NCBI RefSeq assembly: GCF_001021975.1
Contig: NZ_CP009928.1
Span: forward strand, 4,096,001-4,160,000
Length of the DNA: 64,000 nucleotides
Reading direction: 5' to 3'
From: Chryseobacterium gallinarum
Lineage (GTDB): Bacteria > Bacteroidota > Bacteroidia > Flavobacteriales > Weeksellaceae
The notes under the pieces: generated by a model
What the model was told of the DNA's origin: nothing
The model's input: the letters and a program-made list of their open reading frames with translations, nothing else
Database searches by the model: none
Part shown: one piece after another, positions 28,037 through 36,529 of the stretch
How positions within the stretch are numbered: position 1 is the first letter of the stretch
Layout of the letters: each line of letters starts with the position of its first letter
Made by a program: the position numbers and the translations under genes

Positions 28037-29752
28037 TTAATCCAGTTTTAAATCTGTTTTAACCGCTCCAATTTTAGCTTCCAATGATTTCAATTTATCC
28101 TTAAAGTCAGCTTCAGAAGTGATGGCATCTTTTACGGAAACATAAAACTTAATTTTGGGCTCTGTTCCTGAAGGTCTTACACATACTTTTGTTCCATCCT
28201 GAGTATAGTATATCAATACATTAGACTTTGGAATATCAGCCATTATCTTTTTCTCATTCGTAGAAACGGTAAAGCTTGTCTGCTCTTTAAAATCCTTGAT
28301 TTCTTCTACCGGAGAACCTGCCAATTCTTTTGGAGGATTTTCGCGGAAGTTTTTCATCATACTCTGGATTTCTTCTGCTCCTTCTCTTCCTTTTCTTACA
28401 ATATTGATTAATCCTTCATAATACATTCCAAGATCTTTGTAGATCTCAATCATGTACTGATACATTGTTTTTCCGTTAGCCTTGCACCATGCAGCAATTT
28501 CACAAGCCAAGAGAATACTTCCGCAAGAGTCTTTATCACGAACAAAATCTCCTGTCATAAATCCGAAACTTTCTTCTCCACCGCATACGAATTTTTGTGT
28601 TCCTTCTGCTTCACGGATCATTTTCCCAATCCATTTGAATCCTGTAAGACCTACCTTACATTCTACTCCGAATTTTTGAGCAATATCATAGAAGATATCA
28701 GATGTTACAATCGTAGAACCAATAAACTCTTTTCCTGTAATTCTTCCCTGCTTTCTCCATTCGTTCAAAATGTAATAAGTAAGGATGGTATTGGTTTGGT
28801 TACCGTTCAGTAACTGCATTTCACCTTCAAGGTTTCTTACAGCAATTCCCAATCTGTCACCATCCGGATCTGTTCCAATCACGATATCAGCATTGGTTAT
28901 TCTTGCAAGATCCAACGCCATTTCCAACGCTGCCGGTTCTTCCGGATTTGGAGAATCTACCGTTGGGAAGTTTCCACTTGGGATCATTTGCTCTTTTACC
29001 AGATCAATCTTTTTAAACCCGGCTTTTTCTAAAGCTTTTGGAATGGTTGTATAGGTAGTTCCGTGGATGGATGTGAAAACAATATTTAAGTTTTCTTTTC
29101 CTACATTCTGATAGGTAGAATTTTCAATGCAGGCATCGATGTACACATCATCCTGCTCCTCTCCGATCCATTCGATCAGATCATCATTTCCGTTAAACTT
29201 AATTTCATCGAATTTTACAGAATATACTTCCTTGATGATCGCTTCATCGTTGGGTGGTACGATCTGTGCCCCGTCATTCCAATAAACTTTGTAACCGTTA
29301 TATTCAGGTGGGTTGTGAGAGGCTGTTAATACAATTCCTCCGTTACATTTTTTATCACGAACAGTGAAAGACAGTTCCGGAGTGGGTCTGTGGTCTTTGA
29401 AAAGCAATACTTTAATTCCGTTTGCTGTCAAAACATCGGCAACCAATTTTCCGAATTCTTTTGAATTATTACGAACATCATAAGCGATAGCGACTTTGAT
29501 TTCTTCTCCCTTGAACTGCTGCAGCATATAATTGGCAAGTCCCTGGGTGGCCTGTCCCAATGTATATTTGTTTAAGCGATTGGTTCCTACTCCCATGATA
29601 CCGCGCATTCCTCCTGTTCCGAACTCAAGTTCTCTGTAAAAAGAATCTTCGAGGTCAGGTGAATTGCTGTCAATTAATAATTGTACGGCATCTCTTGTTT
29701 CTTTATCGAATGTTTCATGTAGCCAAAGTTTTGCTTTTTCTAATGTTGTCAT
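28037..29752 (-). CDS. Phosphoglucomutase/phosphomannomutase family enzyme
   Basis: 571 residues. The active-site serine loop TASHNPPEYNGYKVYW, the metal-binding GTDPDGDRLGIAV, the sugar-binding CGGEESFGFMTGDF and the phosphate-binding RPSGTEPKIKFYV are all present, in order. It interconverts hexose 1- and 6-phosphates in the cytoplasm, feeding glycogen, cell-wall or surface polysaccharide synthesis. Length matches the longer PGM group common in Bacteroidota. Confidence 0.95.
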   Translation of the reverse strand: MTTLEKAKLWLHETFDKETRDAVQLLIDSNSPDLEDSFYRELEFGTGGMRGIMGVGTNRLNKYTLGQATQGLANYMLQQFKGEEIKVAIAYDVRNNSKEFGKLVADVLTANGIKVLLFKDHRPTPELSFTVRDKKCNGGIVLTASHNPPEYNGYKVYWNDGAQIVPPNDEAIIKEVYSVKFDEIKFNGNDDLIEWIGEEQDDVYIDACIENSTYQNVGKENLNIVFTSIHGTTYTTIPKALEKAGFKKIDLVKEQMIPSGNFPTVDSPNPEEPAALEMALDLARITNADIVIGTDPDGDRLGIAVRNLEGEMQLLNGNQTNTILTYYILNEWRKQGRITGKEFIGSTIVTSDIFYDIAQKFGVECKVGLTGFKWIGKMIREAEGTQKFVCGGEESFGFMTGDFVRDKDSCGSILLACEIAAWCKANGKTMYQYMIEIYKDLGMYYEGLINIVRKGREGAEEIQSMMKNFRENPPKELAGSPVEEIKDFKEQTSFTVSTNEKKIMADIPKSNVLIYYTQDGTKVCVRPSGTEPKIKFYVSVKDAITSEADFKDKLKSLEAKIGAVKTDLKLD

Positions 29753-29770
29753 ATTTATGTTTGTTTTTTA

Positions 29771-30004
29771 AGCTGGAAGAAGGAAGCTGGAGGCTGGAAG
29801 ATGTTTCTGTGCCGAGCTTCAGAATTCTGCTTTTTTTTATTATTCTGTTTTGTTTTTAAGCTGGAAGATCGAAGCTGGGAGATGGAAGTTTTCTCTTTTC
29901 CCAGTTTCAAGCTTTCTGCCTTTGTTTTTATATTTTGTTTTTAGGTTAAAAGAGGAAAAAGTATGGTAAACTAAAAGTTCTCCCGACTTCTGGCTTCCTT
30001 CTTC
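29771..30004. repeat. Intergenic repeats built on GGAAGCTGGAAG
   Basis: The 259-base spacer before the phospho-sugar mutase gene is filled with variants of GCTGGAAG, GGAAGCTGG and their complement, in imperfect direct and inverted orientation. A related cluster lies at 39771-39786. Short frames that read through it are not convincing genes. Confidence 0.6.
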
Positions 30005-30011
30005 CAGCCTA

Positions 30012-30713
30012 CTAATCCAGTTTCTTATTTTCAACTTTTGCCGTTTTCTCTACCTTAAACGCTCTGATCGGATCGTTATAATAGATAAATTTGGCAGTAT
30101 TCTGAATATTTCCTTTCAAAGAATCTTTAACATTGACCTCTGCATAATTTCCGTTTTTAGAATCAATATTCAGGTTGGTGATTTTCCAGTAGGGAGCAAT
30201 TAAACTTGCTGTGTCTGAAATCTTTATTACGGCTTCTTTCGTTAATCCCAAAAAATTGGCTCTACTTCTGTTCTGCATCTCCACTTCTGCTCTTCTGGTG
30301 TTTACAGATCCCATGAAACTTGCATTGTTTTTCATATTGAGTCTGAAATTATCTGTTTTAATTTCACTCGAAATATTCATTTCCACGGAATCGGAAACTG
30401 CTACTTTTTCTAGGTTATATTTTGAATAAATGGTCACGTTATAAAAATCCACTCCTTTTGTTCCTCTCTTTTCTTTAATGAAAAGTGTTTTATCTTTTAC
30501 ATCAACGTCAAGGTTATTTGCTATGTTGGGATACGTCTCAATTTCCACAAAATTTTTCGGGCCCCTGGCATAAAATACACGGAATTTACCATTCAGATCC
30601 AGATTAACAAACTCTGAAACATCCACATCTTTCTTTTCAATATTTCCTTTTGGAGAAACCTTACCACAGGAAATAACCGCCACCAGCATTAATGTGTATA
30701 CTATTTTTTTCAT
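30012..30713 (-). CDS. GIN-domain (DUF2807) lipoprotein
   Basis: 233 residues from the ATG at 30713, chosen because MKKIVYTLMLVAVISC gives a clean lipobox (AVISC, Cys16); another ATG lies nine codons upstream. The mature part is a right-handed-beta-helix-like GIN/DUF2807 domain (VSEFVNLDLNGKFRVFY, VEIETYPNIANNLDV, SDSVEMNISSEIKTDNF), found in Bacteroidota surface or putative auto-transporter-adhesin-head proteins. Function not established. Alone in its unit. Confidence 0.8.
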   Translation of the reverse strand: MKKIVYTLMLVAVISCGKVSPKGNIEKKDVDVSEFVNLDLNGKFRVFYARGPKNFVEIETYPNIANNLDVDVKDKTLFIKEKRGTKGVDFYNVTIYSKYNLEKVAVSDSVEMNISSEIKTDNFRLNMKNNASFMGSVNTRRAEVEMQNRSRANFLGLTKEAVIKISDTASLIAPYWKITNLNIDSKNGNYAEVNVKDSLKGNIQNTAKFIYYNDPIRAFKVEKTAKVENKKLD

Positions 30714-31020
30714 ATTTAATTTTAAATATTCTATTATCATTCTGATGATTAAACATAATCATTCGTATCGAAAATCCTCAAAGCCATTTTACATCTGATC
30801 CAGAGAATTCCCAACTCTATTATGTAACAAAAATAGGATTAAAATTTTTAAAAAACTTTGTCTTTTGACAATAAAATACCTGATAATTTTCAATTTTTTT
30901 ACTTTTCAGGGAGAAGTTAATTTTCTTTTTTGTCCTATTCTTATAAAATCAGAGGTTGAAATTTTAACCCATTAAAAATAAAAGCCAGTAATTTCTACTT
31001 ACAGGCATTCCATAAAAGAA
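30714..31020. other. Intergenic stretch without gene
   Basis: About 300 bases of AT-rich DNA upstream of the GIN lipoprotein gene. No coding potential and no repeat seen; it ends in the terminator of the next unit. Confidence 0.6.
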
Positions 31021-31057
31021 AAAACATCTCAAAAAGCATTACTTTTTGAGATGTTTT
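31021..31057 (-). terminator. Terminator of the DUF4199 - glycosyltransferase 2 unit
   Basis: AAAACATCTCAAAAAG and CTTTTTGAGATGTTTT form a 16-base perfect stem with a short loop, 21 bases past the stop of the last gene. Confidence 0.9.
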
Positions 31058-31077
31058 ATAATATATATTGATATCAT

Positions 31078-31473
31078 TTAATAACTATTTTCCGCCGAAG
31101 CAGAATAAATTGCTAGTGCTACCAAAATAACAACAATAATAATTCCAATAATTAAAGGTTTCCATATGGGTTTCTTTGGATATTCCGGTTCGTTGGGAAA
31201 ATATTTCGGAACAAAATAATCGGATAATAATATCCCTCCTGCAAACCCGCAAACATAAGCCAGAGCACTGATGGGTTTATCCGGAATATTAACTATAATA
31301 CCTGTCAATATGGTTATTACAATAGAAACTCCTAAAACAGTATAAGCTTCTTTCTTCTTATCGACATCCAATAGGTTTTGAAACAATAAAACACCTCCGA
31401 AAAGCGTAGAAAGAAAAATAGAAAATCCTAAAATTGATTTTTTAGAATAAATTTTGGGTAATTTTTCTTCCAT
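31078..31473 (-). CDS. Small membrane protein, unknown function
   Basis: 131 residues with four probable membrane helices (about 14-32, 42-62, 68-86, 107-127) and a short basic loop rich in Pro (YFPNEPEYPKKPIWKP). Its start codon overlaps the stop of the glycosyltransferase gene by one base (TAATG), so it is translationally coupled to it. Family not recognised. Confidence 0.65.
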   Translation of the reverse strand: MEEKLPKIYSKKSILGFSIFLSTLFGGVLLFQNLLDVDKKKEAYTVLGVSIVITILTGIIVNIPDKPISALAYVCGFAGGILLSDYFVPKYFPNEPEYPKKPIWKPLIIGIIIVVILVALAIYSASAENSY

Positions 31474-32423
31474 TATATCACTTCATCAATATTATAGTTC
31501 TTATGCTCACGGTTGGTTCTGATAATCATTTCTCCTAAGAATCCGGCAACAAATAATAAGGTTCCCATGATCATCATCGTTAAAGCAATATAGAACCAAG
31601 GGTTATTGGTAATCAAGTGTCCATAAATCCCTCTGGCTACATCAATCAGTTTGGATACTCCCAACCAAAGGGCTGAAAGAAAACCGAAGATAAACATTAA
31701 GGTTCCTACTGCTCCAAAAAAATGCATGGGCCTTCCTCCAAACCGGCTTACAAACCAAAGCGTTACCAGATCTAAAAAACCTCTGATAAATCTTTCTGTT
31801 CCGAATTTTGAAGTTCCGTAAGGCCTTGCCTGATGCTGTACTTCTTTTTCAGTAATTCTTCTGAATCCTGCATTGGCAGCCAATACCGGGATATAACGGT
31901 GCATATCCCCGTATACATCAACGGATTTTACGACTTGTTTTTTGTAGGCTTTCAAACCACAATTGAAATCGTGAAGATATACTCCCGAAACTTTTCTGGC
32001 AGCAGCGTTGAATAATTTTGACGGTATATTTTTTGTCATCACATTATCAAAACGCTTCTTTTTCCAACCGGAAACGATATCGTAATTTTCATTAACAACC
32101 ATATTGTAGAGTTCAGGAATCTCTTCCGGGAAGTCCTGTAAATCTGCATCCATGGTGATTACCACATCTCCGTTCGTTCTTGCAAAAGCGGCGTGAAGTG
32201 CCTGTGATTTCCCGTAATTTCTGGAAAATTTAATAGCGTGGATCTGAGGATACTGTACTTTCATATTCTCAATAATACTCCACGACAAATCCGTACTTCC
32301 ATCATCTACAAACCAGATTTCATAAGATAAATTATTGGTTTTGCAAACGTTATCAATTCTTGAAAAAAGCTCTTCCAAAGAGTCTTCCTCGTTCAGTAAC
32401 GGAATAACTATAGATAAATTCAT
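31473..32423 (-). CDS. Glycosyltransferase family 2 with C-terminal membrane helices
   Basis: 316 residues. The GT-A domain shows SIVIPLLNEEDSLEEL, the nucleotide-binding VDDGSTDLSW, the DxD-type MDADLQDFPEEIPEL and a RNYGKSQALHAAF segment; two membrane helices lie near 235-255 and 280-300. This is the DPM1/GtrB-like arrangement that charges polyprenyl phosphate with a sugar on the inner face of the membrane. It could supply the lipid-linked sugar used by GT-C proteins such as those at 4.8-9.9 kb (inference). Confidence 0.9.
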   Translation of the reverse strand: MNLSIVIPLLNEEDSLEELFSRIDNVCKTNNLSYEIWFVDDGSTDLSWSIIENMKVQYPQIHAIKFSRNYGKSQALHAAFARTNGDVVITMDADLQDFPEEIPELYNMVVNENYDIVSGWKKKRFDNVMTKNIPSKLFNAAARKVSGVYLHDFNCGLKAYKKQVVKSVDVYGDMHRYIPVLAANAGFRRITEKEVQHQARPYGTSKFGTERFIRGFLDLVTLWFVSRFGGRPMHFFGAVGTLMFIFGFLSALWLGVSKLIDVARGIYGHLITNNPWFYIALTMMIMGTLLFVAGFLGEMIIRTNREHKNYNIDEVI

Positions 32424-32439
32424 TTAATTTTTAATAAAA

Positions 32440-33042
32440 TTAGGCTTGATTGGCTTCTTCGGGCTGATAAACACTTCTCGTTCTGAAAAATGCTCCGAAA
32501 AACACCGACAAAACTACGTAAAATATAAGAATTGCTGCAAAATATCCTGAAAAATGACTTGCCGTAAGCATATCTTTTCCTTTCACAGCTTCAGGAGTAA
32601 AGCTTTGCAACCTTTCTTTGTATTTTTGATCCAGCTCATCAATATCTTTCTGATGTTTTAAAATTTTTCTTGCCGAAGTATATTCTGTATCCAGTTCTGA
32701 TTTTTGTCTTTGAACATATTGATAGTTCAATAGGCTTTTGGCAGCCGGATCCACAAAGTTTAGAAAAGCATAAATACTGAAAATGGAAAGAATTCCCCCT
32801 ATGAACATCGGAATAAATGCCCTCTTGAAAGCTTCTTTAAACTTTACAACTCTATGGTTATTCCAATATGATTTAACAGACCAGAAAGCAGCACCCGCAT
32901 ATAAAACAGGTAAAATAAAAGCATTGGCTTTCAGTGAGATATCAAAATAATTGATTCCTGAAAAAAAAGTGTATACTACAAAAAAAACGATCATTGTAGC
33001 GATAAATAGTATAATTCCTAGTGTTGATGGACTTTTCGTCAT
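32440..33042 (-). CDS. DUF4199 family membrane protein
   Basis: 200 residues: three or four membrane helices near the N-terminus (about 8-28, 38-58, 73-95), a charged coiled-coil-like loop (105-150) and a final helix (165-188). This layout and the VYFxxxxNFxDP-like part fit DUF4199 proteins of Bacteroidota, function unknown. It leads the unit with the glycosyltransferase 2 gene 16 bases downstream. Confidence 0.7.
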   Translation of the reverse strand: MTKSPSTLGIILFIATMIVFFVVYTFFSGINYFDISLKANAFILPVLYAGAAFWSVKSYWNNHRVVKFKEAFKRAFIPMFIGGILSIFSIYAFLNFVDPAAKSLLNYQYVQRQKSELDTEYTSARKILKHQKDIDELDQKYKERLQSFTPEAVKGKDMLTASHFSGYFAAILIFYVVLSVFFGAFFRTRSVYQPEEANQA

Positions 33043-33139
33043 GTTTAAATTTTTAGAAAAAAGTGAAAAATTATTCCTCTAAATGTCAGCTGCTTAGCTC
33101 TACCACTGCATTTTTTCGACAAATTTTCTTTAATAATGT

Positions 33140-33169
33140 TTTGAAGTTTACAAATATTTCCTACCTTTG
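33140..33169 (+). promoter_or_regulatory. Promoter of the SRP RNA gene
   Basis: TTTG (33140-33143), 18 bases, then TACCTTTG (33162-33169), matching the Bacteroidota consensus at both boxes. The RNA begins about five bases after the -7 element. Confidence 0.8.
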
Positions 33170-33173
33170 CAAC

Positions 33174-33266
33174 GGCAAGTCCTAAACAACCAGCTCCTGA
33201 GAATCCTCCAGGGTGGGAACGCAGCAAAGGTAATCGGTCGTAGCGGTGTGATTTAGGTAGCTTGCC
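33174..33266 (+). ncRNA. ffs: Signal recognition particle RNA, small bacterial type
   Basis: About 93 bases. The outer ends GGCAAG and CTTGCC pair, followed inward by TCCTAAA with TTTAGG. The apex carries the domain IV signature, CCAGGGTGGGAACGCAGCAA, with the tetraloop-like GGAA and the asymmetric loop needed for Ffh (SRP54) binding. A T run (33268-33276) ends transcription. This RNA forms the SRP with Ffh and guides membrane proteins to FtsY. No SRP protein gene is nearby. Confidence 0.88.
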
Positions 33267-33385
33267 ATTTTTTTTTGGTTTAAAGTGAGAAGAGAGGTAA
33301 TTGGATAATTATCTTTTTTTGTTTTTAATACCTTACGCACTATTTTCATTGTTGATTTTTAAAATTACCTCCTTTCTTTTATTGA

Positions 33386-34072
33386 TTAAAATTCGAATGT
33401 CTCGCCCAGTTTCGGTAAAACAAGTTCTACATTTTTATCTGCAAAATGCTTTAATGCACTTTCGTGGTTGATCTCGATTGCAGGGAATGTATCAAAATGA
33501 CACCCGATTACTTTTGGCGTTTTTAAAAGTTCCGCAGCCGCAAAAGATGCTTTTCTCGGGCACATGGTGTAGTGACTACCGATAGGAAGAATAGAAAGGT
33601 CGATATTCCCGTATAATCTTGGGAATAGTTCCATATCTGCCATTACCCCTGTGTCTCCTGCCAAATAGATGTTTTTACCTTCAGGAAGCCTGAAAATATA
33701 CCCTACAGGAACCCCTCCGTAGCTTCCATCCGGGAAAGAGCTTGTATGGTGAGCCGGAACCATGGAAATTTTAAGATCGTCGATTTTTGCTGATCCTCCC
33801 AAGTTTACATCGTCTGTATTTTTTGCCTGTTTAAAATACCCGCATACTTCAGGTACCCCGATTACAGTAGCCTCCGGATAATGCTGCAAAACTTCCGCAA
33901 CATCTGCAATATGATCACCATGCGCATGGGTCAACAAAATGTAATCGATTTTCTGAGCGGCAATATTAAATCCCGACTCTGCTTTTTTGTAATTGTAAAA
34001 AGGGTCACTTAAAATAGTCTTGTCTTTGTAAGTAAACAAGAAACAATTTTGCCCTAAAAATTGTATTTTCAT
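33386..34072 (-). CDS. UPF0173-type metal-dependent hydrolase (metallo-beta-lactamase fold)
   Basis: 228 residues. The zinc motif HAHGDHIADV (HxHxDH) is clear; further ligands are in PAHHTSSF and AGDTGVMADME, with a final His in GCHFDTFP. This matches the UPF0173 group (length about 225-230) of cytoplasmic, L-ascorbate-lactonase-like metal hydrolases. Natural substrate unknown. It is a single-gene unit downstream of the SRP RNA on the opposite strand. Confidence 0.92.
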   Translation of the reverse strand: MKIQFLGQNCFLFTYKDKTILSDPFYNYKKAESGFNIAAQKIDYILLTHAHGDHIADVAEVLQHYPEATVIGVPEVCGYFKQAKNTDDVNLGGSAKIDDLKISMVPAHHTSSFPDGSYGGVPVGYIFRLPEGKNIYLAGDTGVMADMELFPRLYGNIDLSILPIGSHYTMCPRKASFAAAELLKTPKVIGCHFDTFPAIEINHESALKHFADKNVELVLPKLGETFEF

Positions 34073-34203
34073 TGTACGTTTAATTTTTCAATTATTATGA
34101 AACACCAATGGCTCAAATAATTTCACAAATACACAATGAGGTAGTGACATTCGTGAAAGTGTTTGTGACATCCGTGGTTTATTCTTTTTATTTTATATCA
34201 ATT

Positions 34204-34469
34204 CTATTTTTCAACTGAAATCTCCCCTGTTTTGGAATTTACTTTTGCTAAAAAATATAATGGAGCTTCTTCTTTATTTCTCTTATCGTTTTTATTTGCA
34301 AAGCCAATGTAATAAAACTCATATATATACATAACTTGATAAAACGAATCTATGTCATAGGGACTTTTTTCTACATTAATTTATCATTTGTAGAATCAGT
34401 CTCATATCCAAAGTAGTAGTATCCATCCTCAAAATAATAAAAAATTGGTTTTAAGTCTTTAAACTCTTT
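34204..34469 (-). pseudogene. Decayed reading frame, possibly a second immunity lipoprotein
   Basis: On the minus strand one frame reads NEKEFKDLKPIFYYFEDG and on to YETDSTNDKL, then a single-base frameshift near 34385 moves to another frame that continues VEKSPYDIDSFYQVMY and ends LAKVNSKTGEISVEK before a stop at 34204. The end, KVNSKTGEI, mirrors the end of the intact lipoprotein just upstream (KIDPNTGEI). There is no start codon or lipobox. I read it as the 3' remains of a diverged copy of that lipoprotein; sequencing error is an alternative for the frameshift but not for the missing 5' end. Confidence 0.5.
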
Positions 34470-34476
34470 TTCATTA

Positions 34477-34827
34477 TTATTCTTTAAACTCTAATATTTC
34501 TCCAGTATTAGGATCAATCTTCATGAGATACCATATTCTGCCTTCTTTTCCAAGCTTATCGTCTTGATGAAAAAAGCCAATATTATATATTTTTTTTTGT
34601 ACAAATACTGTTTTATGAAAAACATCGTTTGTCGAAGATATTTTCATCTTAAATATTCTTTCAAAATTACCTTCATAAATTTGATTAAGCTTCTCTAAAT
34701 TTACTTTGGACGATCTTTCAAAAGCAGAAAACTCAGGTGAGCCAGAATAAATTTTACTGTTAGAATTTTTACACCCTAATAATGTAAAAACTGACGTTAA
34801 AAAAGACATAATAATGTATTTTTTCAT
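34477..34827 (-). CDS. Small lipoprotein, candidate immunity protein
   Basis: 116 residues from the ATG at 34827, one base after the stop of the upstream gene, giving tight coupling. MKKYIIMSFLTSVFTLLGC has a lipobox (TLLGC, Cys19); earlier in-frame starts would spoil the signal. The mature domain is small and ends GRIWYLMKIDPNTGEILEF. Family not recognised. A periplasm-facing lipoprotein made right after a possible wall-targeting hydrolase is the classical layout of an immunity protein; this is inference. A decayed relative follows. Confidence 0.6.
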   Translation of the reverse strand: MKKYIIMSFLTSVFTLLGCKNSNSKIYSGSPEFSAFERSSKVNLEKLNQIYEGNFERIFKMKISSTNDVFHKTVFVQKKIYNIGFFHQDDKLGKEGRIWYLMKIDPNTGEILEFKE

Positions 34828-34828
34828 T

Positions 34829-36028
34829 TTATGGAAAGTTTTTACTTTCATTTTTAATAATATTTTGCTTTGCAAATTGGTTTGAATGTTGTCTAGAGGT
34901 GCTAATAAAAGATTTTAAATCCTCTAGTAAACCGCTTGGCATTTGAGTTGTGTCTGGAATATAATTACTCATTAGAGGTTTTGTAATGTTAAACGGAAAT
35001 GCCTGTTGTATAGCAGTTTTCACGGCTGTAGTACATTGCTCTCCTGCCCAAGGCCAAACACTATAAACTTTTAAATGCTCATATCTTTCTTCCCACCATT
35101 CTATCATTTTTTTAGCTTCTCTTTCTTTTACATAAAATTCCACTTTGTGAACTTCTCCATAAATATTAGTTGGTCTTACTATATAATTACCATTACTATC
35201 CTTTATTCCATTCCATGGAAATGCAATATGTTCAAGAGCCATTTTTAATGTCACTTCTTCTGCTTTAATTTTTTTTCTCTCTGCTATACTCTCGCCCCAC
35301 CAAGGTCTCCCCGGTGCAAATTTTTCATTAATGGTATAAACAGGCTGACCATCTTTATCCAGTGCTGTTAGATCAATATTATCATCCTTATCTCCATCTT
35401 CATTAAAATCATAATCATATCTTTTTTCACTTACAATTGTCTGTGCATAGTCTGGTCCATAATCAAAGTATCTATCTCCAATTGCCATAGCTGAGTGTCC
35501 TGCTAAACCTAAGGCACTAAGAGGATTATTTAGTAATGTATAAGACGAATGCGGCAATTCTATCAAAACCGTAATAAGCACCTCTTTTTCATACAGCATC
35601 AGATAGTCATCGCTGTCATGAGGTAAGTTTACGATATTACCTTTGTATTCACATTTTACATACAGTTCCAGTTCATCCCCTTCAAAGTTTTCCTGCAAAA
35701 GGGCAAGACTACCTTCTCCGGTTGTCCATTCTATAAAGCCTATATTGCCAGTTATTTTCACTTTATTATAAGCTGTTGTGGTCCCTTGCACAGTAAGACT
35801 AAGCCTATCATCCAGAAATTCTATCCCATCAGAATCATATACCGTAAAAATAATTTCATCGCCGTCATCCACATGTTCGGTTTCTATATGAAAGCGGATG
35901 GTGCCTCCTATACCGGCTTCCTTTATAGAACAATCATCTTTATTCGTCCACCAACCTCTTACAAAGTACATGGAGAGGAGCTTTCTTTTTATAGTTTTTT
36001 TTACATCGTATTCTACTCCTGGTGGCAT
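34829..36028 (-). CDS. Candidate papain-like (permuted NlpC/P60 or LRAT-type) effector
   Basis: 399 residues, no signal peptide. An N-terminal beta-rich domain (about 20-155; YFVRGWWTNKDDCSI, RFHIETEHVDDGDEI) is followed by a second domain in which GLAGHSAMAIGDRYFDYG (His178) and, after an insertion, WPWAGEQCTTAVKTAI (Cys332) supply a His-before-Cys pair, as in permuted papain-like amidases. An EF-hand-like loop (DFNEDGDKDD, about 207-216) lies in between. The family is not recognised by name. Lack of a signal and the coupled lipoprotein suggest a toxin delivered by another route, for example T6SS. Function inferred. Confidence 0.55.
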   Translation of the reverse strand: MPPGVEYDVKKTIKRKLLSMYFVRGWWTNKDDCSIKEAGIGGTIRFHIETEHVDDGDEIIFTVYDSDGIEFLDDRLSLTVQGTTTAYNKVKITGNIGFIEWTTGEGSLALLQENFEGDELELYVKCEYKGNIVNLPHDSDDYLMLYEKEVLITVLIELPHSSYTLLNNPLSALGLAGHSAMAIGDRYFDYGPDYAQTIVSEKRYDYDFNEDGDKDDNIDLTALDKDGQPVYTINEKFAPGRPWWGESIAERKKIKAEEVTLKMALEHIAFPWNGIKDSNGNYIVRPTNIYGEVHKVEFYVKEREAKKMIEWWEERYEHLKVYSVWPWAGEQCTTAVKTAIQQAFPFNITKPLMSNYIPDTTQMPSGLLEDLKSFISTSRQHSNQFAKQNIIKNESKNFP

Positions 36029-36065
36029 AAGCTAAAGGGCTTCGATGATGGATAAATTTTATCTA

Positions 36066-36512
36066 TTATTTCGGCGGAAATTTATCTTCAATCAAATTCA
36101 GTTTGATTCTATGCTCCAAATAGGCTTTACAACCATCTAAAACTGTTGTGAAACCACCTGTATTGTCATTAACCTGTCTTAAAAGGTTTTCCCCGGTCTG
36201 GCTGAATCCATAGCTTTTAATCACAACAAGGGTTCCGTTTTCCATGGTTTTAAACTCATAGTCTACATTCACGGAAGGTTCACCCCACTCTGTTTTAATG
36301 AGTTGGTTCGGGATGATCTGATGAACTTTCACTACGTTTTTTACTCCATACATTTCCCATTCCCAGGTAACCGTTTTACCCTCTTCTAATTTTCCGGTAG
36401 ATTTGGTAAACCAGAAATTAGTCGTTACTTCAGGATTGATGAATGCTTCAAAAACATCTTCAATCGGTTTTCTGATAAGCATTTGTGCTTCGACGTAGAC
36501 ATTGGAACTCAT
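36066..36512 (-). CDS. SRPBCC domain protein (AHSA1/START-like)
   Basis: 148 residues. The helix-grip fold pattern is visible: VEAQMLIRKPIEDVFEAFINPEVTTNFW at the start, WEWEMYGVKN in the middle, then a long C-terminal helix beginning GGFTTVLDGCKAYLEHRI. Family members bind hydrophobic small molecules or act as stress-type domains; ligand unknown. It lies 17 bases after menA on the same transcript. Confidence 0.85.
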   Translation of the reverse strand: MSSNVYVEAQMLIRKPIEDVFEAFINPEVTTNFWFTKSTGKLEEGKTVTWEWEMYGVKNVVKVHQIIPNQLIKTEWGEPSVNVDYEFKTMENGTLVVIKSYGFSQTGENLLRQVNDNTGGFTTVLDGCKAYLEHRIKLNLIEDKFPPK

Positions 36513-36529
36513 GATATACTATTTTAGAT

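Noticed and set aside
29840..30034. 64-residue open frame between the GIN gene and the mutase
   Set aside because: It reads through the GGAAGCTGG repeats, giving low-complexity sequence with no start context.
33045..33227. 60-residue minus-strand open frame at the SRP RNA
   Set aside because: It overlaps the SRP RNA gene and its promoter and is a chance frame.
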